Source of the DNA: Sipunculus nudus
Taxonomy: Eukaryota; Annelida; Sipuncula; Golfingiida; Sipunculidae
Direction of reading: 5' to 3'
Assembly: GCA_026874595.1 (NCBI GenBank)
Contig: CM049314.1
Location: 4,053,318-4,117,317, forward strand
Length of the DNA stretch: 64,000 nt
Each line of letters begins with the position of its first letter. Positions within the stretch are counted from its first letter, which is position 1. Of this stretch, positions 1 to 12,885 are shown one piece after another. The notes beneath the pieces are model-generated. The model searched no databases. It was not told the DNA's origin and worked only from the letters and a program-made list of their open reading frames with translations. The translations under genes and the position numbers were made by a program.

Positions 1-2190
1 CACGTAAATGTGTCATAAGTCAATAAGTTGAGATGTTACACCAGGCAAGTACACTATATGACTATAAAAACAAATCAATACCGTTTTTTGTTCAAATTTT
101 GTTTTTAGAAAATGAGACCATAATAGTACGATTGAGATCGAAACCAATACTGAGATCAAAAGCAGGAGCTCTGGGAGCGAAATAAAGACCTGCGAAAAAC
201 TATGCAACATAGTAAAATTTGCCTAACGAGTTAAAGATACCTAATAATTTCATCTAAAAGACTGATTTCTCAATTATAAAACATTTTTAACATTTAAATT
301 ATTAAATACTCATTCTCACTCGAAACAAAATATTCTATATTCTTATGGAGTTTTTAGTCGCATCGCATGGAATATCTATTTTTGAACTGAGATTCATGGT
401 GACATGTATGAATATAGCTTACATACGGTAAGGTTGTACATTAAATTGTGTTTGTGACGTTTTAATAAATCCTACTTATCAACATTAAGATATTGCGGAA
501 AGTGATTCAGATACGCGATGGAAGATCAAAGAATATGTCTTATCTAAATGAGTGCAGACTTGATTAAGGTAATTTAGGTGTATAGAAAAAGTATCTTTAT
601 GTCTTCATGATAGATGATGGATGGAATTGCAAGTCTCTTACATAACAAAAAGAGGTAACACATTATAATCATATATCAGTTCCCCGACTTTAAAGGGCGC
701 TTTCCCGTTTATAGATACACAGAGCTGACACAACTCCCCTTCCTTCTGGTATCTTAAACATCCATAGCAATAAATAGCGTCTTCCTAAAAATATTGTGAA
801 TCGTTCGGAAATATTTCAATTTTAATAGGTATAATTTGTTTAATGAATATACTATAACGACGAAACGTTATGTTATTTTTGCCGTCGAATGTGGAAGTTT
901 GTGTAGAAGGCTAAATATTGCATATTTAATGGCATGTTTTGAATTTAACACTAAATAAAGCTGAATTAAGATCACAAAACAAATCTATCAGTTACTTGTG
1001 GAAATACCCGAAACGCATGACTGCAGATGTCACATAACATATCAGACCACTGATATGTGAATATGTATATCGCTTATCAATGCGTTCGTGATCAAACTTC
1101 GACCATTATCATCAAGTTATCTACGGGTTTATCTTGTGCCTTTTGCCGCCTCTGTAGACTTTACGTCCAAAACATACAGCACCCGCCAACGATCTGGACG
1201 GCCCCCGAATATGGGAAAGGGAATGGCGTAATAATCCTTGATCAACTAAAAGTTTGCTTTAATCTTAAAGTGAAAAAAGTGAAACGTTATATGTATATTC
1301 GTTGACAATCCTTCCAAAGTGTATACAAAAAATATACAAATGAATCACCCGTTTTAATGTCATAGATAAACGTTATGTGTTTCACTAAATAAAAACATGA
1401 TGGCACTGAGAAGCAAAAGAGCTTTTACCGTTATTATTAAAGAAAACCTATTGAGGTATCCCCTTTAGAGCCATACGGTGCTGCCACTTACCAATAATTA
1501 ATTAATTTAGATTTAACAAACTTTGAAAAGTCGGTGTTGATTATATATTGATAAACCTTAATAATGATAAACCTTAATCATGTGACATAACACCTGTTTT
1601 GATCTGTAGTTTTTGATCTGGGTTACTGACCAGACTGACCCATTCACCCCAGATCCATCCTCATTTTTTATTTTATTGTACCAAAAAAGGTTAAGATTCT
1701 GCTCTTGAGACTGTCACCAAAGGTACTGACTGTGAAGAGATCTTTAGGTATACTCAGCGGAATCAGCGGACGAGTATCAAGAGGGGGATGGCCCACTGCT
1801 CTTGACCACTATTTTTGTTTCATCCAAAGCGTCAATTATGCCCAAATATTTCGGATTATCCTTAGAGAGAGAATATTTGCCATAATATGCTGTTTTAACC
1901 TATAATCTTGGACTCCTGGGTGCATGCAAAATGTATATCTCCCTCGCTATTTGTCGATATTGAATGTCTAATAAATGTAGTCATTATATTATCTTTTATG
2001 CATATTTCGTATTTTGGCTATGCAAATATGCATAGTTGTCATCATTAAACGTTTCAGTTTGAAACTGAAAATATAAGAAATAATATATATAAAGACAGTC
2101 AATTATAACCAATGTAATTGCTTTTGGCTCACTCAAGAGTGGACTTATTTGACAGGTGGTCTTATTAGAAAGTTGGTCTTTCAGACAAGT
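1..2190. other. No gene recognised
   Basis: AT-rich non-coding sequence. Only short unsupported open frames are present, none with a recognisable domain. Nothing else was identified. Confidence 0.5.
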
Positions 2191-2196
2191 TTTACT

Positions 2197-2200
<4 letters not shown>

Positions 2201-2235
<35 letters not shown>

Positions 2236-2268
2236 CGTTTGTGTATGTGTGTGTGTACGTGCGTGTGT
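2201..2268. repeat. (TA)n followed by (GT)n microsatellite
   Basis: About 32 bp of alternating AT running into imperfect GT/GC dinucleotides. Confidence 0.95.
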
Positions 2269-2299
2269 TCATTTTTGTTGTTAAGATTATTCGTGGTGA

Positions 2300-3288
2300 A
2301 CAAAGAAGAAGAGGAAATTAACAATAACTAATGTAGGAATTGACAGAATAAAATGTTATAACATATAAATGGATTCAAAGGTTTATAGCGAAAGCCAAAA
2401 GACGGACATTATTATTAAGACGATTTGATTAGTTTGATTCCAAAGATTCCAGAGAATAGTGGACTGTTTGTTAAAGGTTCCATGTGAATATGGTAATAAT
2501 GATACAGCCATAGTACAATCTCTCTGAAAAAATACTGTAGACCGTTTATTAAAAGTTAAAAATACCACATTAAGTTCAAACAGAGATTGGATGAAACCAA
2601 CACATCTGTATAAATCCTCGTCATTTTATTAATCATTATTCTCTACATTAAATATATAATCGATCTGAGACATTACAAACGATGTGGACGGGTTCTTAAG
2701 GACCAACTCTCATGATCTTAAATTGGATATGACATAAAACCTTCCACTTGCATGCGCAGAATTCTTGATAATCGTCTTCTGTGTTCGACACCAGTAAATC
2801 AGCATTTCATTCTAGGTAATAGTTTGTATTTTTATGAAATTTAACACACAGAAATGTATGATCGTTTGATAATCTACTCCACTGGTTGACACCGAATGCA
2901 CTTTGAGGACTATTTTCTTTAAATTAACATATTTTTACAAAGTTTGGCACTAAGCCGACGAGGGTTTATCGGGCTAATCTAAACTTAATGGTACAAGCCC
3001 ATAGAGACTCTTACCTCAGTGCCTTTATGATTCAACTTTTATGCAAGGTATGGATTTGTTTTCATCTGTTAATTATGCCTATGTCTCATTTCTTCTATGC
3101 AGCTTACTATTTGGAAACGACGTGTCACTTTTTAAAACATTACCTTATTTCAATGAGTACCTCACTATGGCACAGACAACAGTCGATTTAACGGAACCGA
3201 ATACTTAGAGTCATTTCTCGCGACAAGGTGTCGCTATTGTGGTAGGAAAGAATTACATTACATAATATAAGATTTCATCTACATAACA
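2300..3288. other. 3' flank of the SLC16-like gene, no other gene seen
   Basis: This is the region downstream of the transporter stop codon. A TTTTATT at about 2626 reads AATAAAA on the minus strand and could be a distant polyadenylation signal, but no transcript evidence ties it to the gene. Confidence 0.35.
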
Positions 3289-3458
3289 CTAAGCATTAGG
3301 CTTTTCCTCTATCCCTCCCCGCTCTAGGTCTCCTTGTTCTTTCACTGCCCTCCTTTGCAACATAAATGCCCAGATGCCACAGCAGCCTCCGAAAATCTGC
3401 ACAAATCCAAACACCAGGAAAGGAATGGCAAAACTCCCCGTGATGTCTACAATCCAGC
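3289..3458 (-). CDS. SLC16-like transporter, coding exon 5 (terminal)
   Basis: Encodes residues 374-429 and the TAG stop at 3289-3291. Begins WIVDITGSFA, the equivalent of the MCT W-L-Y-D-x-T-G-S motif, followed by TM12 and a roughly 25-residue charged cytoplasmic tail ending in KPNA. Acceptor is GATTTCAG. No PDZ-type ending is evident. Confidence 0.9.
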
Positions 3459-6400
3459 CTGAAATCAAAAGCAGCAAGAACACTAAATGCCTGCAATCAG
3501 CAAGAGATAACAGGAAGCCTCCAACTCCACGGGTGGTCAGGAACGGAAAGATAATCGCCGACTATTGAGTGTGCGACCTTAGAAATAAGGTCAACGTAAA
3601 GGATAAATATCAGATATCAGGTGCAAATCTGTTTCCTAGTGCTTATACTGTGTTAAAATTTCAGCCCGCTTGAGATCAGGCGCAAACCAAAAGGCAGAAA
3701 AATAGTTGTTTACCCAATGTATGGATATAAACTCGTCATCCCATGTCAGCCTCTCATTCTTATAAATTACTAGTATACTGTACAAAAATCTTTCGGTCAA
3801 TCTGTCCTTCGAATGTTACTTTTCAGATATTATTCATATACAAAAAAAAAAAACATTCGAAAAGATTAAGGAGTAATTCATCAATGTAAGACATCCGAAA
3901 TATCTGTCAGGTAAACCTGTTTGGATAACTTTGAGCCTGATTAAGTTCAAAACGCCAATTTCTAAAAATAATTCATTGCTATATTTGTACATGTATATTC
4001 AATGCAGGGTCTTTGGATGTTCAGCAACCGTCCACTTTTAATTAAAGAAGGGAAAAGAATTAAAAAAGTGGATCTAGTTTCCATACCTTTACTAAAATAT
4101 ATCATATATTAATAGAGAATAATTCATAACATCTTCGCAAAATAGTCTGCAGGGTCATATACCACAAGCAAATCGATAGTGCTGCAATTGCGTATAACAA
4201 ACACAAACTGAACCGCAAAGCGGGACAACATGCGTTAAAGGTTAAGAAGAAAACCGGTGATCTCTGGGGCAGCGCCAATTGATATGACTGCAACTTGTGT
4301 CGACTAGATTACACCAGGTGTCACTCTACGCCACTGAGCACAGATGTGCAAGGTCTGATGGATAAAATAATCATATTTGTAGACCGACGCTTCATTTTTT
4401 CTATTGATATCTCTTTACTATTTTCCTTTGACATCTGTAGATGGAAGCATTTTTACACATGTTTTATGTTAACGCGTTTCATGTACCTTGATTTACAAAC
4501 TATTGTTTTATGGTGCAGGCACAATACATCGGAGAAGCATATACAAAAAGTGTTATTTACTTACCAGCAATCGGGGGAGACAAAAGTGTCGACACCCCGC
4601 AAGTGAAAATAAGCAGTCCTGAACCCGTCGCCAGTTTATCGGAGGGCACCAAATCTCCGATTATTGTGCAATCTAGGGATACGTAACCAGCTACAAAGAA
4701 CAAGGGATTTTATGTTTTTATGTGGTTCAAAACCGCCTGAGCTATTTTTTTCTTTCTTAATTTATAAAACTATAAATAAGCTAAAATTTACGCCGATTTT
4801 TATTTGCCATTTATAAATTGGCCATTGAACTCATATCAATTCTTTTAAATTCTAACAAAACACGGGATTTTGGCGGATGAAAAGATTCACGAGACTTACA
4901 CCTTTGAAACAGCAAGAAAAAGCAAATAATATACCTTACATGATTATACAGTAAAACCTCGAAATTAGGACCACCATCGGGACCTCGATAGAGTGATCGC
5001 ATTTCTCTGGCGAGGTCTTATATAAAGAGCGAAAAAAGAATCAGCAGAATCAGCAAAGTGGTCGTTGTTTTTAGGTTGTCGCACAACGTAGATGATTGAA
5101 ATGTCTAGGTTTTACTGTAAACTTAAAAATCCTTCCAAAAATAACTTACCGCTTAAAGCTCCAAAAAAACCGGCGTAGGTTGCGATCAAAGCATAATCAT
5201 CAAAGAAATAGAAAATAATACTCAGGCTACCAGCTGTGATTCCGGCCCCTGCATGTACTAAGGTTCTCCCATAACCGATCTTATCACCCACAAACCCTAC
5301 AAAGGGTCTCAAGGCGCCGCTGCATACTCCAAATATAGTCATTGAGGTAGCTGCCCTGAAGCTGTCGTATCCTGCACCGATGACCCTCGCAGGAAGCAGA
5401 ATGAACGGGACTATGTGTGAAGCAAGCACAAAAGCGTCCGCCAATAAATAGAGTATTACTTTCAAGTCTTTCAAAAGGCCTAAGTCTAATAATCGAACTG
5501 CCCTTTGAAATATTGACAATCGTTTGCTATCTTCCGAAGTACTGGACGATTCGTCGTCATCTTCTCTGGGGACTTGTGGTTTCAGTAACGCGCCGGCCAC
5601 TACGCTGTTGAGTTGTATACCGCCAAGTATAACTAAAGCCCCTCTCCAACCGTAGGTATCAATGAGTACTCGGCTCAGTATAGGAGACACGAACGTGCCA
5701 AGGCACAAACCAGTCATAGCAACCCCAATAGCGAGCGCACGACGTTTCTCAAAATATTCCAGAAGAGCTACCACGCCTCCAATGTTGTAAGTTCCTGTGC
5801 CAAGACCTGTAAAAGTAAGAGAGTATCAAACTTTTGGAGGGCTTGGTAAATCAAATACCTAAATAATATAATTCTACTGGCTACGTCATTGCATTCGGAT
5901 GTTCACCAAAGTTTTAATGATGTCTCCCAAGACCCATGTGCCACCCCTCCACAACGTTTTATCGAATAGGTCGCAAGGTTCTTGCATAATCCTGCTGGAA
6001 TACAAACAAATCAATTATAAATAATCACCTAAATACAGGGAAAATAATAAAAAAGATACACATAATTTATAGCAAGAGTAATCTTACTCAAATTTGAAAA
6101 AAGAGTTTGTTCGCTCTCAGTTTTATGAAGACCCCTTACCACCAAACACTCACAAGTTTAGATTCTCGCCTGTACGCACCCCGGCGGCCTTATCGAAGCC
6201 TATCAGGTTTACTTCTCATAGTTACAGTGCTCATGGGGGCTGTCATTTTGCGTACACACAAACACCCGGATGTCAGGTGTTATTTTATTTTTAAATTATG
6301 GGTATACCGCTAGTTGAAATAATATTCCTGACCAACGTTAAGCCAGGCATAACCCACTGAGGCCATTTGACATACAAATATGAATTTAACTGAACTTAGG

Positions 6401-8231
6401 CAACTACAGGAAACAGGTATGAGAAAAAATTGCCAAATGATGACATTTCGTGACCTAACTCCATTATGATTTTTTTGTAAACGTACACGTAAAATTTACT
6501 CATAGATTTAACATTATTTAATTTTGTACCTTTTCTATTTCCACTTCCTTGAGAAAAAAATCATCAAAGGCTATGACTTATTAAGGAAAGATCAGTTGTG
6601 AGGTAAAGAAACATTTAATCAGGATCTTCTCATGGATTCAGTGTCACATTTGTCTCAATTTCTACTGACGACATTCGGATACATTGAGGTCGTAATAATC
6701 TAGTATTAAGAGAAGTCCGTTAACCAGGAATTTGATCTTGGATTATTTTCCGTTGAAGAGGATGATGATTATTATCATAGTCTTAGGAAACGGTTGTTAT
6801 ATCAGTGATTGAAAAATAAAAACGACTGATGATTGATTATTAATAGATTATCTCATGTACCATCTATATTATTGTAAAAATGTTTATAGAATTAAACCTA
6901 AAATAAAAACGGAGGAAATTAAGTTCATCAGGCCGAGAGGTCAAGGTTATGACACGTATTCGTTGCATAAGATTATGGTTCGCTGTTTCTTGCCTATTCT
7001 TTGTTATATCTCTGACAGAATTGGATTATTTTATCGGGATACTTTGACTTCTTGAATGTATATACATAATCGATAATGATTCGTTATGAAATATTCAATG
7101 GATCAAACCGATTTAGAAATAAAACGACCAATCGATATAATCGATTAATTTGCACACCACTAATTATCAGTACTATTATTATTTTTTATTATAGTTAACA
7201 TTCCATTTATTACCTGGCACCATTCCATAGAGGATATTGACGATTATGATATTGGTAGAATACCCTGCAACAAATATGCCAAGCCCTGCAAAAAATCCTC
7301 CGACCATCACGACGATTCTAGTCCCGAACTTCTTGACGACGGGGCCGAGAGCAAGACCTGTAAGTAACAAAAAGTTTATCAAGAAGTAGTCGCAGACCAC
7401 AAACCTCCCCGAGGATGCATGCGTCTGTGTTGTGCACATGGTTGTCACGGTTCAACTTTCTATCGCAGGTTACCCACAGAATAACCCCTACCAAAACCAA
7501 TAGAAATTTCTATTAAAAAGAAATATCCATGTGTTATAATGAATACTTTGAGCTAAATAACATTACCGAGATTCAGATTACTTGCAAATTGTAATATTTT
7601 TTACTGATATCATGGGTTCGACGGAGGTTATAAAGTCATAAAACAAATAACCACGCAAATGACCCACAAGTAAAACGTCGAAACAAAAATGTCTAAATGT
7701 GGTATGTTTTTTAACGAATTTTCTTATATTTAACAACTTCGTCTACAAACAATATCGTCCATAACAACTAGATTAGGTAATGCTGTGAATTTGTGTTTTT
7801 AATTTATTTTAACCATTTTCCGATGATGAATGAGTGCATAATTACCAGTGACAATTTAACAAACTGGCTAAAAAAATATATATAGAGAACACCCGTGCAA
7901 GAAAATAAGTAAAATCTGAATTAACGTTAAATATATTTTTTTCATGTTTTACCTATTATCATTCCTCACCCCTGTCATCAAGACACTAAAGCTACTATAC
8001 TATGCTAAAGGGATCACGAATTTTTTTAAACGTCTCACCCAATATTCCACTGAGTCCAATACACAATGACCCAGCCATGGCCGCGGAAGCTTTGCTGACT
8101 CGGAAGTAATCCACAAATTCCGGCAGGAAGACGCCGTATGACGAAAAATTAATTGTAAACAAAATGTACAATCCAAAGGTTCCAATCATGACCAGCCACG
8201 AATAACCACTGTCCACTGTTCGCTTTGGCAT
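3289..8231 (-). CDS. SLC16-like (monocarboxylate transporter family) MFS transporter, five coding exons
   Basis: Plasma-membrane major facilitator of the SLC16/MCT family; substrate not assignable. Joining coding exons 8231-8039, 7357-7214, 5806-5150, 4690-4565 and 3458-3289 gives 1290 nt (429 aa plus stop). Every junction has GT donor and AG acceptor, and all four coding introns are phase 1. Seen in the protein: a degenerate N-terminal MCT signature VDSGYSW (residues 6-12), the TM4-TM5 motif YFEKRRALAIG from residue 130, YGWRG after it, an acidic/serine-rich central loop (about 186-208), and LRP with the conserved TM8 arginine at 279. MCT1 has Asp four residues before this Arg; here it is Ser275. 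Hydrophobicity suits 12 membrane helices, and the C-terminal tail is short and charged. The start ATG lies 13 nt after a splice acceptor (8245-8247), so at least one 5'-UTR exon lies upstream. An out-of-frame ATG at 8239 precedes it. Introns hold no recognisable genes. Family is certain, ligand unknown. Confidence 0.93.
4565..4690 (-). CDS. SLC16-like transporter, coding exon 4
   Basis: 126 nt, phase 1 to phase 1, residues 332-373. Reads GDLVPSDKLATGSGLL followed by LLSPPIAG, matching the conserved MCT stretch D-L-x-G-x-x-K-L-x-x-x-x-G-L-L ... GPP-x-AG at TM11. Acceptor is CTTTGTAG, donor is GGTAAGTAAA. Confidence 0.9.
5150..5806 (-). CDS. SLC16-like transporter, coding exon 3 (large central exon)
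   Basis: 657 nt, phase 1 to phase 1, residues 113-331. Contains GLGTGTYNIGG, the YFEKRR motif, TM5-TM6, the central cytoplasmic loop rich in D, E and S, and TM7-TM10 with R279. Acceptor is CTTTTACAG, donor is GGTAAGTTAT. The large exon covering the middle of the protein is the usual SLC16 arrangement. Confidence 0.95.
7214..7357 (-). CDS. SLC16-like transporter, coding exon 2
   Basis: 144 nt, phase 1 to phase 1, encoding residues 65-112: GLALGPVVKKFGTR followed by the glycine-rich TM3 and start of TM4. Acceptor is TTACAG, donor is GGTAAT. The MCT-family TM2-TM3 pattern (G-P-x3-FG-R, then VGG) is visible. Confidence 0.92.
8039..8231 (-). CDS. SLC16-like transporter, coding exon 1
   Basis: Encodes residues 1-64 plus the first base of codon 65: the N-terminal signature and TM1-TM2. 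The exon begins at 8244 after a polypyrimidine tract and CAG; it ends at a GTGAGA donor (8038-8033). In-frame ATGs further upstream, to 8393, lie on the intron side of the acceptor and are not used in this model. Confidence 0.9.
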
Positions 8232-8244
8232 GATCGCATGTATT

Positions 8245-9591
8245 CTGTAAAAGGAAAAAAAGAAAACCTTTTCCACTTCGTTCCTATTGCCGTCTCCAGA
8301 TGGCGCAGCTTCCATTTGATTTTCTCTAAATATGGTACCTATTTTTATCAAATCAACGTGACATAAAACATAAAGAAAACAAGACATCATCATTTAAGGG
8401 ACGAAAGCATTGTTTCTTTTTAAGACGGCGTATCACTAACATGACAATGACTGATGGATATTGAGGAGTATAAGCATGGCTGTACCCGTGAAAGATATTC
8501 TATATGGCTTAATCAAAGCTGCGACAGTTAACTCTGTAAATTTTGCGTCGTATATTTCATATTACTTCAGCCCCCAGTCTGTAAAGCGGTGGTTTACAAT
8601 ACGATTAACCATTTGCACTATAATCCGGCAGACAAAGGTAAACTTTTTCTGCTTATCTTGTATTTTTTAGCTTTTTAATTATTTTTTGTATGGATTTAAT
8701 TTCCATTATATCAGATGAAATATTGTTTCCCTGCTGATTTCCTTTTGGCAATTTGAATTATCTGCATAAAACAACGAAAACCAAAATTACCATAAAATCT
8801 GTTAAAAGGTGACGTAGAGAGACAATCAATACATTGGATTTAAGGCCTAATGACCTTGTGAGATCATGTCTGATATTTCCATATTGATATTGGCCAGCAT
8901 TTTTAAAATGGCTGTACTGCCTTATGAAAAAAAAATGTGCGAATGATAACCGTGTCACACTAAATGCTGACCACTGGATAAAATGTGTCAGAGTCCAAAA
9001 CAAATTTTATGTTGTTATATATTAATGATCTGGTACAAAATTCCTAAGTAAGTATACCTGTGGATGATAAAATCTTCCCAACAATAGTTGATACACATTG
9101 TTTTTATGTATGGAATCTTAGTTTAAATATGTTGATCTTGTGCACTATAACATGGACCTTGTTGGCTGTGCTGTTAGGACTTTATTTCAAGGTCTACTGA
9201 AAGGATGTGGTAGGATAACCCTTTCTTAAGGATGGATACGTATGTGGGAAGCTTTCGGTACTATAAGTCGTGTTTTATTATTAATATGTATTATTCGATG
9301 TGGAACCTGCACTACTGAGAGTTTATTTTATCATTACCGTGTTCCTTGGCCAAATCGGAGTAACTATCACTTGTAAAAGTCATATAAACATATTTTTCAT
9401 TTGCAATGTCAAGGGCAATTTCTATAGGCCTTATTTCTCTCCCTTCCTCTCAACAAAAAGGGTGTTTTATTTACATGAAATTACCCCTATATCACTAAAA
9501 GAATCCCCATAATGAATTAAATAGTGCGACAATAATGCCTCGTAATTAAGGGACCATGAGTTTAGCGCAAGAAACAATCCTGAATGTTCTG

Positions 9592-9597
<6 letters not shown>
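8245..9597. other. 5' flank of the SLC16-like gene
   Basis: An acceptor at 8245-8247 implies an upstream non-coding exon somewhere in or beyond this stretch. I could not place it. No other gene is recognised. Confidence 0.4.
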
Positions 9598-9643
<46 letters not shown>

Positions 9644-9645
9644 GT
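9598..9645. repeat. (CT)n(TA)n compound microsatellite
   Basis: About 30 bp of CT dinucleotide followed directly by about 16 bp of TA. Confidence 0.95.
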
Positions 9646-10980
9646 TTTTGATGTTGAACACAAGCTATTGCCTGTCAGTTATCCAGCACAGAAGCCTTAC
9701 AAGCGTATTCATTGACACTTAATTGTTAACAACACTATATTTTCTCATGATCTGGGTAAATCATTTATGTACAAAAAAATCATATTGACGTAAATACAAG
9801 TCCCACGAAACGTAATCCACGTTATAAAACTATATGTTTGTTTATTTATTTGTTATATTTTTTTTTCAACTTGACTATATTATATTTGAGGAGAGCAGAT
9901 AGCTTGCTAATATTAAGAGATGGTTAGTTTATGCATGGATTACCTTCACTTGAGTGAATTTGACGTCGGTCCGGCGAAAGGCGAGGCCCTTATTTTATAC
10001 TCAGGTTGAATCGTTTTATGCCCCAATAACTTATATGATTATTTGCTATAATGCTCGAGCATGTCCTCTAATGTGATCATCAAAATCCGAGTGATCAGCT
10101 TTTAACAATCTTGTACTCTCCACCTCCCCTGCTGGTAAGTAGAGTGTTCGGAAAGGCACAACACAAGGCATGCGCAAGGCATTTCCTACTTTCTGCTAAT
10201 AATGTAGATAAAGTGATTGTTACTATCGCTGATAAATGCGCTTGATTTATAGTTTGTAACTTTATGATTTTACTAATGATGTCTTAAACATAAATCAGAG
10301 GGATATTAGAAGCGTGAATCGTATATTTAAAGGGCAAGGTCATTTCCTGTTGGTGGGGCTCTCTTTTGACTGAGGTTGAAGGGATCTAGGTCTATGTAAT
10401 AAAAATGTTGTTGGACCTTGTTATTATTAAGCCTTCTGATATCCCTGGATACGCTTTCTGAATTTCAGGTTTTTACATATGCTTTGACCCAGTAGTGCTG
10501 GGGCCATTTCCCAAACAGGCCCTTAATTTCGAGTTTGCTGCACCCACCGTCATTATTAGGTTTGAATTAAGTCATTTTTTTTTGGTGAAAATGATTCATC
10601 CAGATCATATTTCAAAACATCATCTCCCTGGAAAGTTTCCAACAGGCATGAGATGACAGTATAATAAACTAACCTCTGAACATATTTTTTGTTGAATATA
10701 TGGGTCAATATCAAAGGTTCACTGTACGAAATTGTTTTGCGGACAACTATTTGCTGCTTAATTTAATCAGGGCTACCATTTCACCTAATTTTGATGTGCT
10801 GAATACATAAAAAATTAATTTCGAAACTCGTTTCCATTTGTTAGCCTTCGAAATATAAATTTAACTAGAATATCAGCAGAAGCTGACAAAAGCCCTCAGC
10901 CAAAAGAACAGTGTTTAGAGGTGGTAACAGTAACAAGTACTAAATATCTGTTCTCACATGGATGTATATCTGTACATTTC
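9646..10980. other. No gene recognised
   Basis: AT-rich sequence without supportable open frames, repeats or RNA motifs that I could identify. Confidence 0.45.
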
Positions 10981-10984
10981 TCAG

Positions 10985-11590
10985 TTATAAATTTAAAATT
11001 GAGAGGTATGTACCATGATTCATAACAATCCACCAAATGCTTCCTGAAAAATAAGCTCAGTTTTATTCTATTATCAGCTCTGTGATCTTGAAAAGTAGGT
11101 CAAGGTCAACCACCTTCGAACTTGACCGAGATTTTGTCGATATACATATTCACCAAAGAAATAAAATTCCTATTGTGAATCCTTTTAGGGATATCCCGCT
11201 CATAAGGCCAAAGTTGAAAAATCCAAGAAAAATTCATTTAAAATCAGAAATTGCAGGTGGCGCCCCAAACTTGTGCAGCACTTACAGACCATCACTCCCT
11301 ATGATCATAGTAAGTATTTTTGAAAATCCAGCCAATGGTTCCTGAGAAATTAGCTTCTAAATGTTTTTTCTATAATCAGCTCTAAAACGTAGAAAAATAG
11401 GTCAAGGTCACCCATATTCGAACTTGACCGAGATTTTGTCAATATACATTTTCACCGAAAAAATAAAATTCCTACGGTGAATCCTTTTAGAGATATCCCG
11501 CTCACAATCCCAAAGTTGAAAAATCAGATAAAAATTCATTAAAAAATCAGATATATGCAAAAAGCATATAATTTCAAAACCTGACTGAGA
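10985..11590 (+). repeat. Two tandem copies of a ~302-bp repeat containing AGGTCAAGGTCA
   Basis: The phrase GAACTTGACCGAGATTTTGT recurs at about 11118 and 11420. It is preceded each time by TAGGTCAAGGTCA and followed by AATAAAATTCCT, GTGAATCCTTTTAG and ATATCCCGCTCA, so the period is about 302 bp. Copies are diverged by substitutions and small indels. This resembles the AAGGTCAAGGTCA repeats common in molluscan genomes (general knowledge, not searched). Confidence 0.85.
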
Positions 11591-12884
11591 TATGGATGCA
11601 AGATTAGTCCTAGTTATCAAACTGATGAGCCAAATGAAACAAACATGTTATATTTTGTTATTCAGCGTATTTTAAGCTATTTAAAGTAATTAAATAAGTG
11701 ATTATTTGATTATAATAAGGGTATACAACGTGTTCTGCAGGCAAGTAAAATCAATATGTATACAATCCTTGTGAATGGAATGGAGCAATTGGTTTGTCGT
11801 TTCCTTAATCCGACTGAAATGAAGGTACAAGTGAATTTTTTCTTTTAAAAAAAATTATATGAATATCAAAAGGTATATATTCTTGAAACGTTACTATTGC
11901 TTTGGATATAAACAGGCATTATTGGTTCTAATCATTAATTAGATTAAATTATTCACTCAATTCAGTCCCATGTCTCTTTTTTTAATTAAAAATTCACTAT
12001 TTTAAGATTGTTTATTGGATTAAATATCAAATAACGTTTATATTTTGAGTATTAATTGGCTTTTTGAGCTGAAGCACATCAGAATTATGGTGGATCTTTT
12101 CTACTGATTAGGCATGGACAATTCATTTTTAATATTTCTAAATTTGATCTCGTTTAAATAAATATTTTACTTAAACCCTGATATTTTTATTTAATTTGAA
12201 ATAAAAATAAACTACTATGGAAATTTACAGTTGTCATGATATTTTGCATAAGATTTGTATTTTCATGAGGTAAGTCTTAAACATATATTGCTAGACAATA
12301 ACATGTTCCGTTTATAGCCAAAAATGAAATGTTAAACAACTTTGAGTACGTATATATGTATATCAGCTTCATTATTGTAGCCGGCAGCATAGCAATGCGT
12401 TTCCATGCAAACCGCATGGAAAAGTTTTACTATCATATTGAGAAAAATATTATTAGAAAATTAACATAAAAATTTAATGAACAGAAACCAATAAAATGGT
12501 GTCATAACATCTAGGACCTATAACTTACAACATAGTCCATTTGGACTTAAAATATGCACATATGGGATGTACGTTAGCATTTTGAGTTAATTTTGTTTTA
12601 TGTCCGACAGGACAGCAAAAACTTCAGTGTGATCATTCCATTAAAAAATATCTAATTTTAATGTTTCACTTAAGTTTATCTTAGTTTCTCAACTTTTAAA
12701 TCTCAAATACCCCTTCTATATATAAAGGTGTAAGCAAGCATTCAGAAGAGAAACTAATTTTGGACTAATTTTAGGCCATATGCTTTGTGTGAAAAAACTG
12801 CCGAACCCAAAAGAGAGCAAAGTTTATCTTTACGTTTAGCTTCAACCATTAAATCCTATACGGCAGGAGTACAATCTGGTAGGG
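11591..12884. other. No gene recognised
   Basis: Very AT-rich stretch with no open frame over 60 codons and no structured repeat noticed. Confidence 0.45.
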
Positions 12885-12885
12885 G

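Noticed and set aside
1057-1305. 82-codon open frame as a gene
   Set aside because: No domain, no splice context, no similarity that I recognise; within expectation for chance.
11625-11645. CTGATGA ... GAAAC as hammerhead core
   Set aside because: No pairing possible in the 7-nt gap and no stem I.
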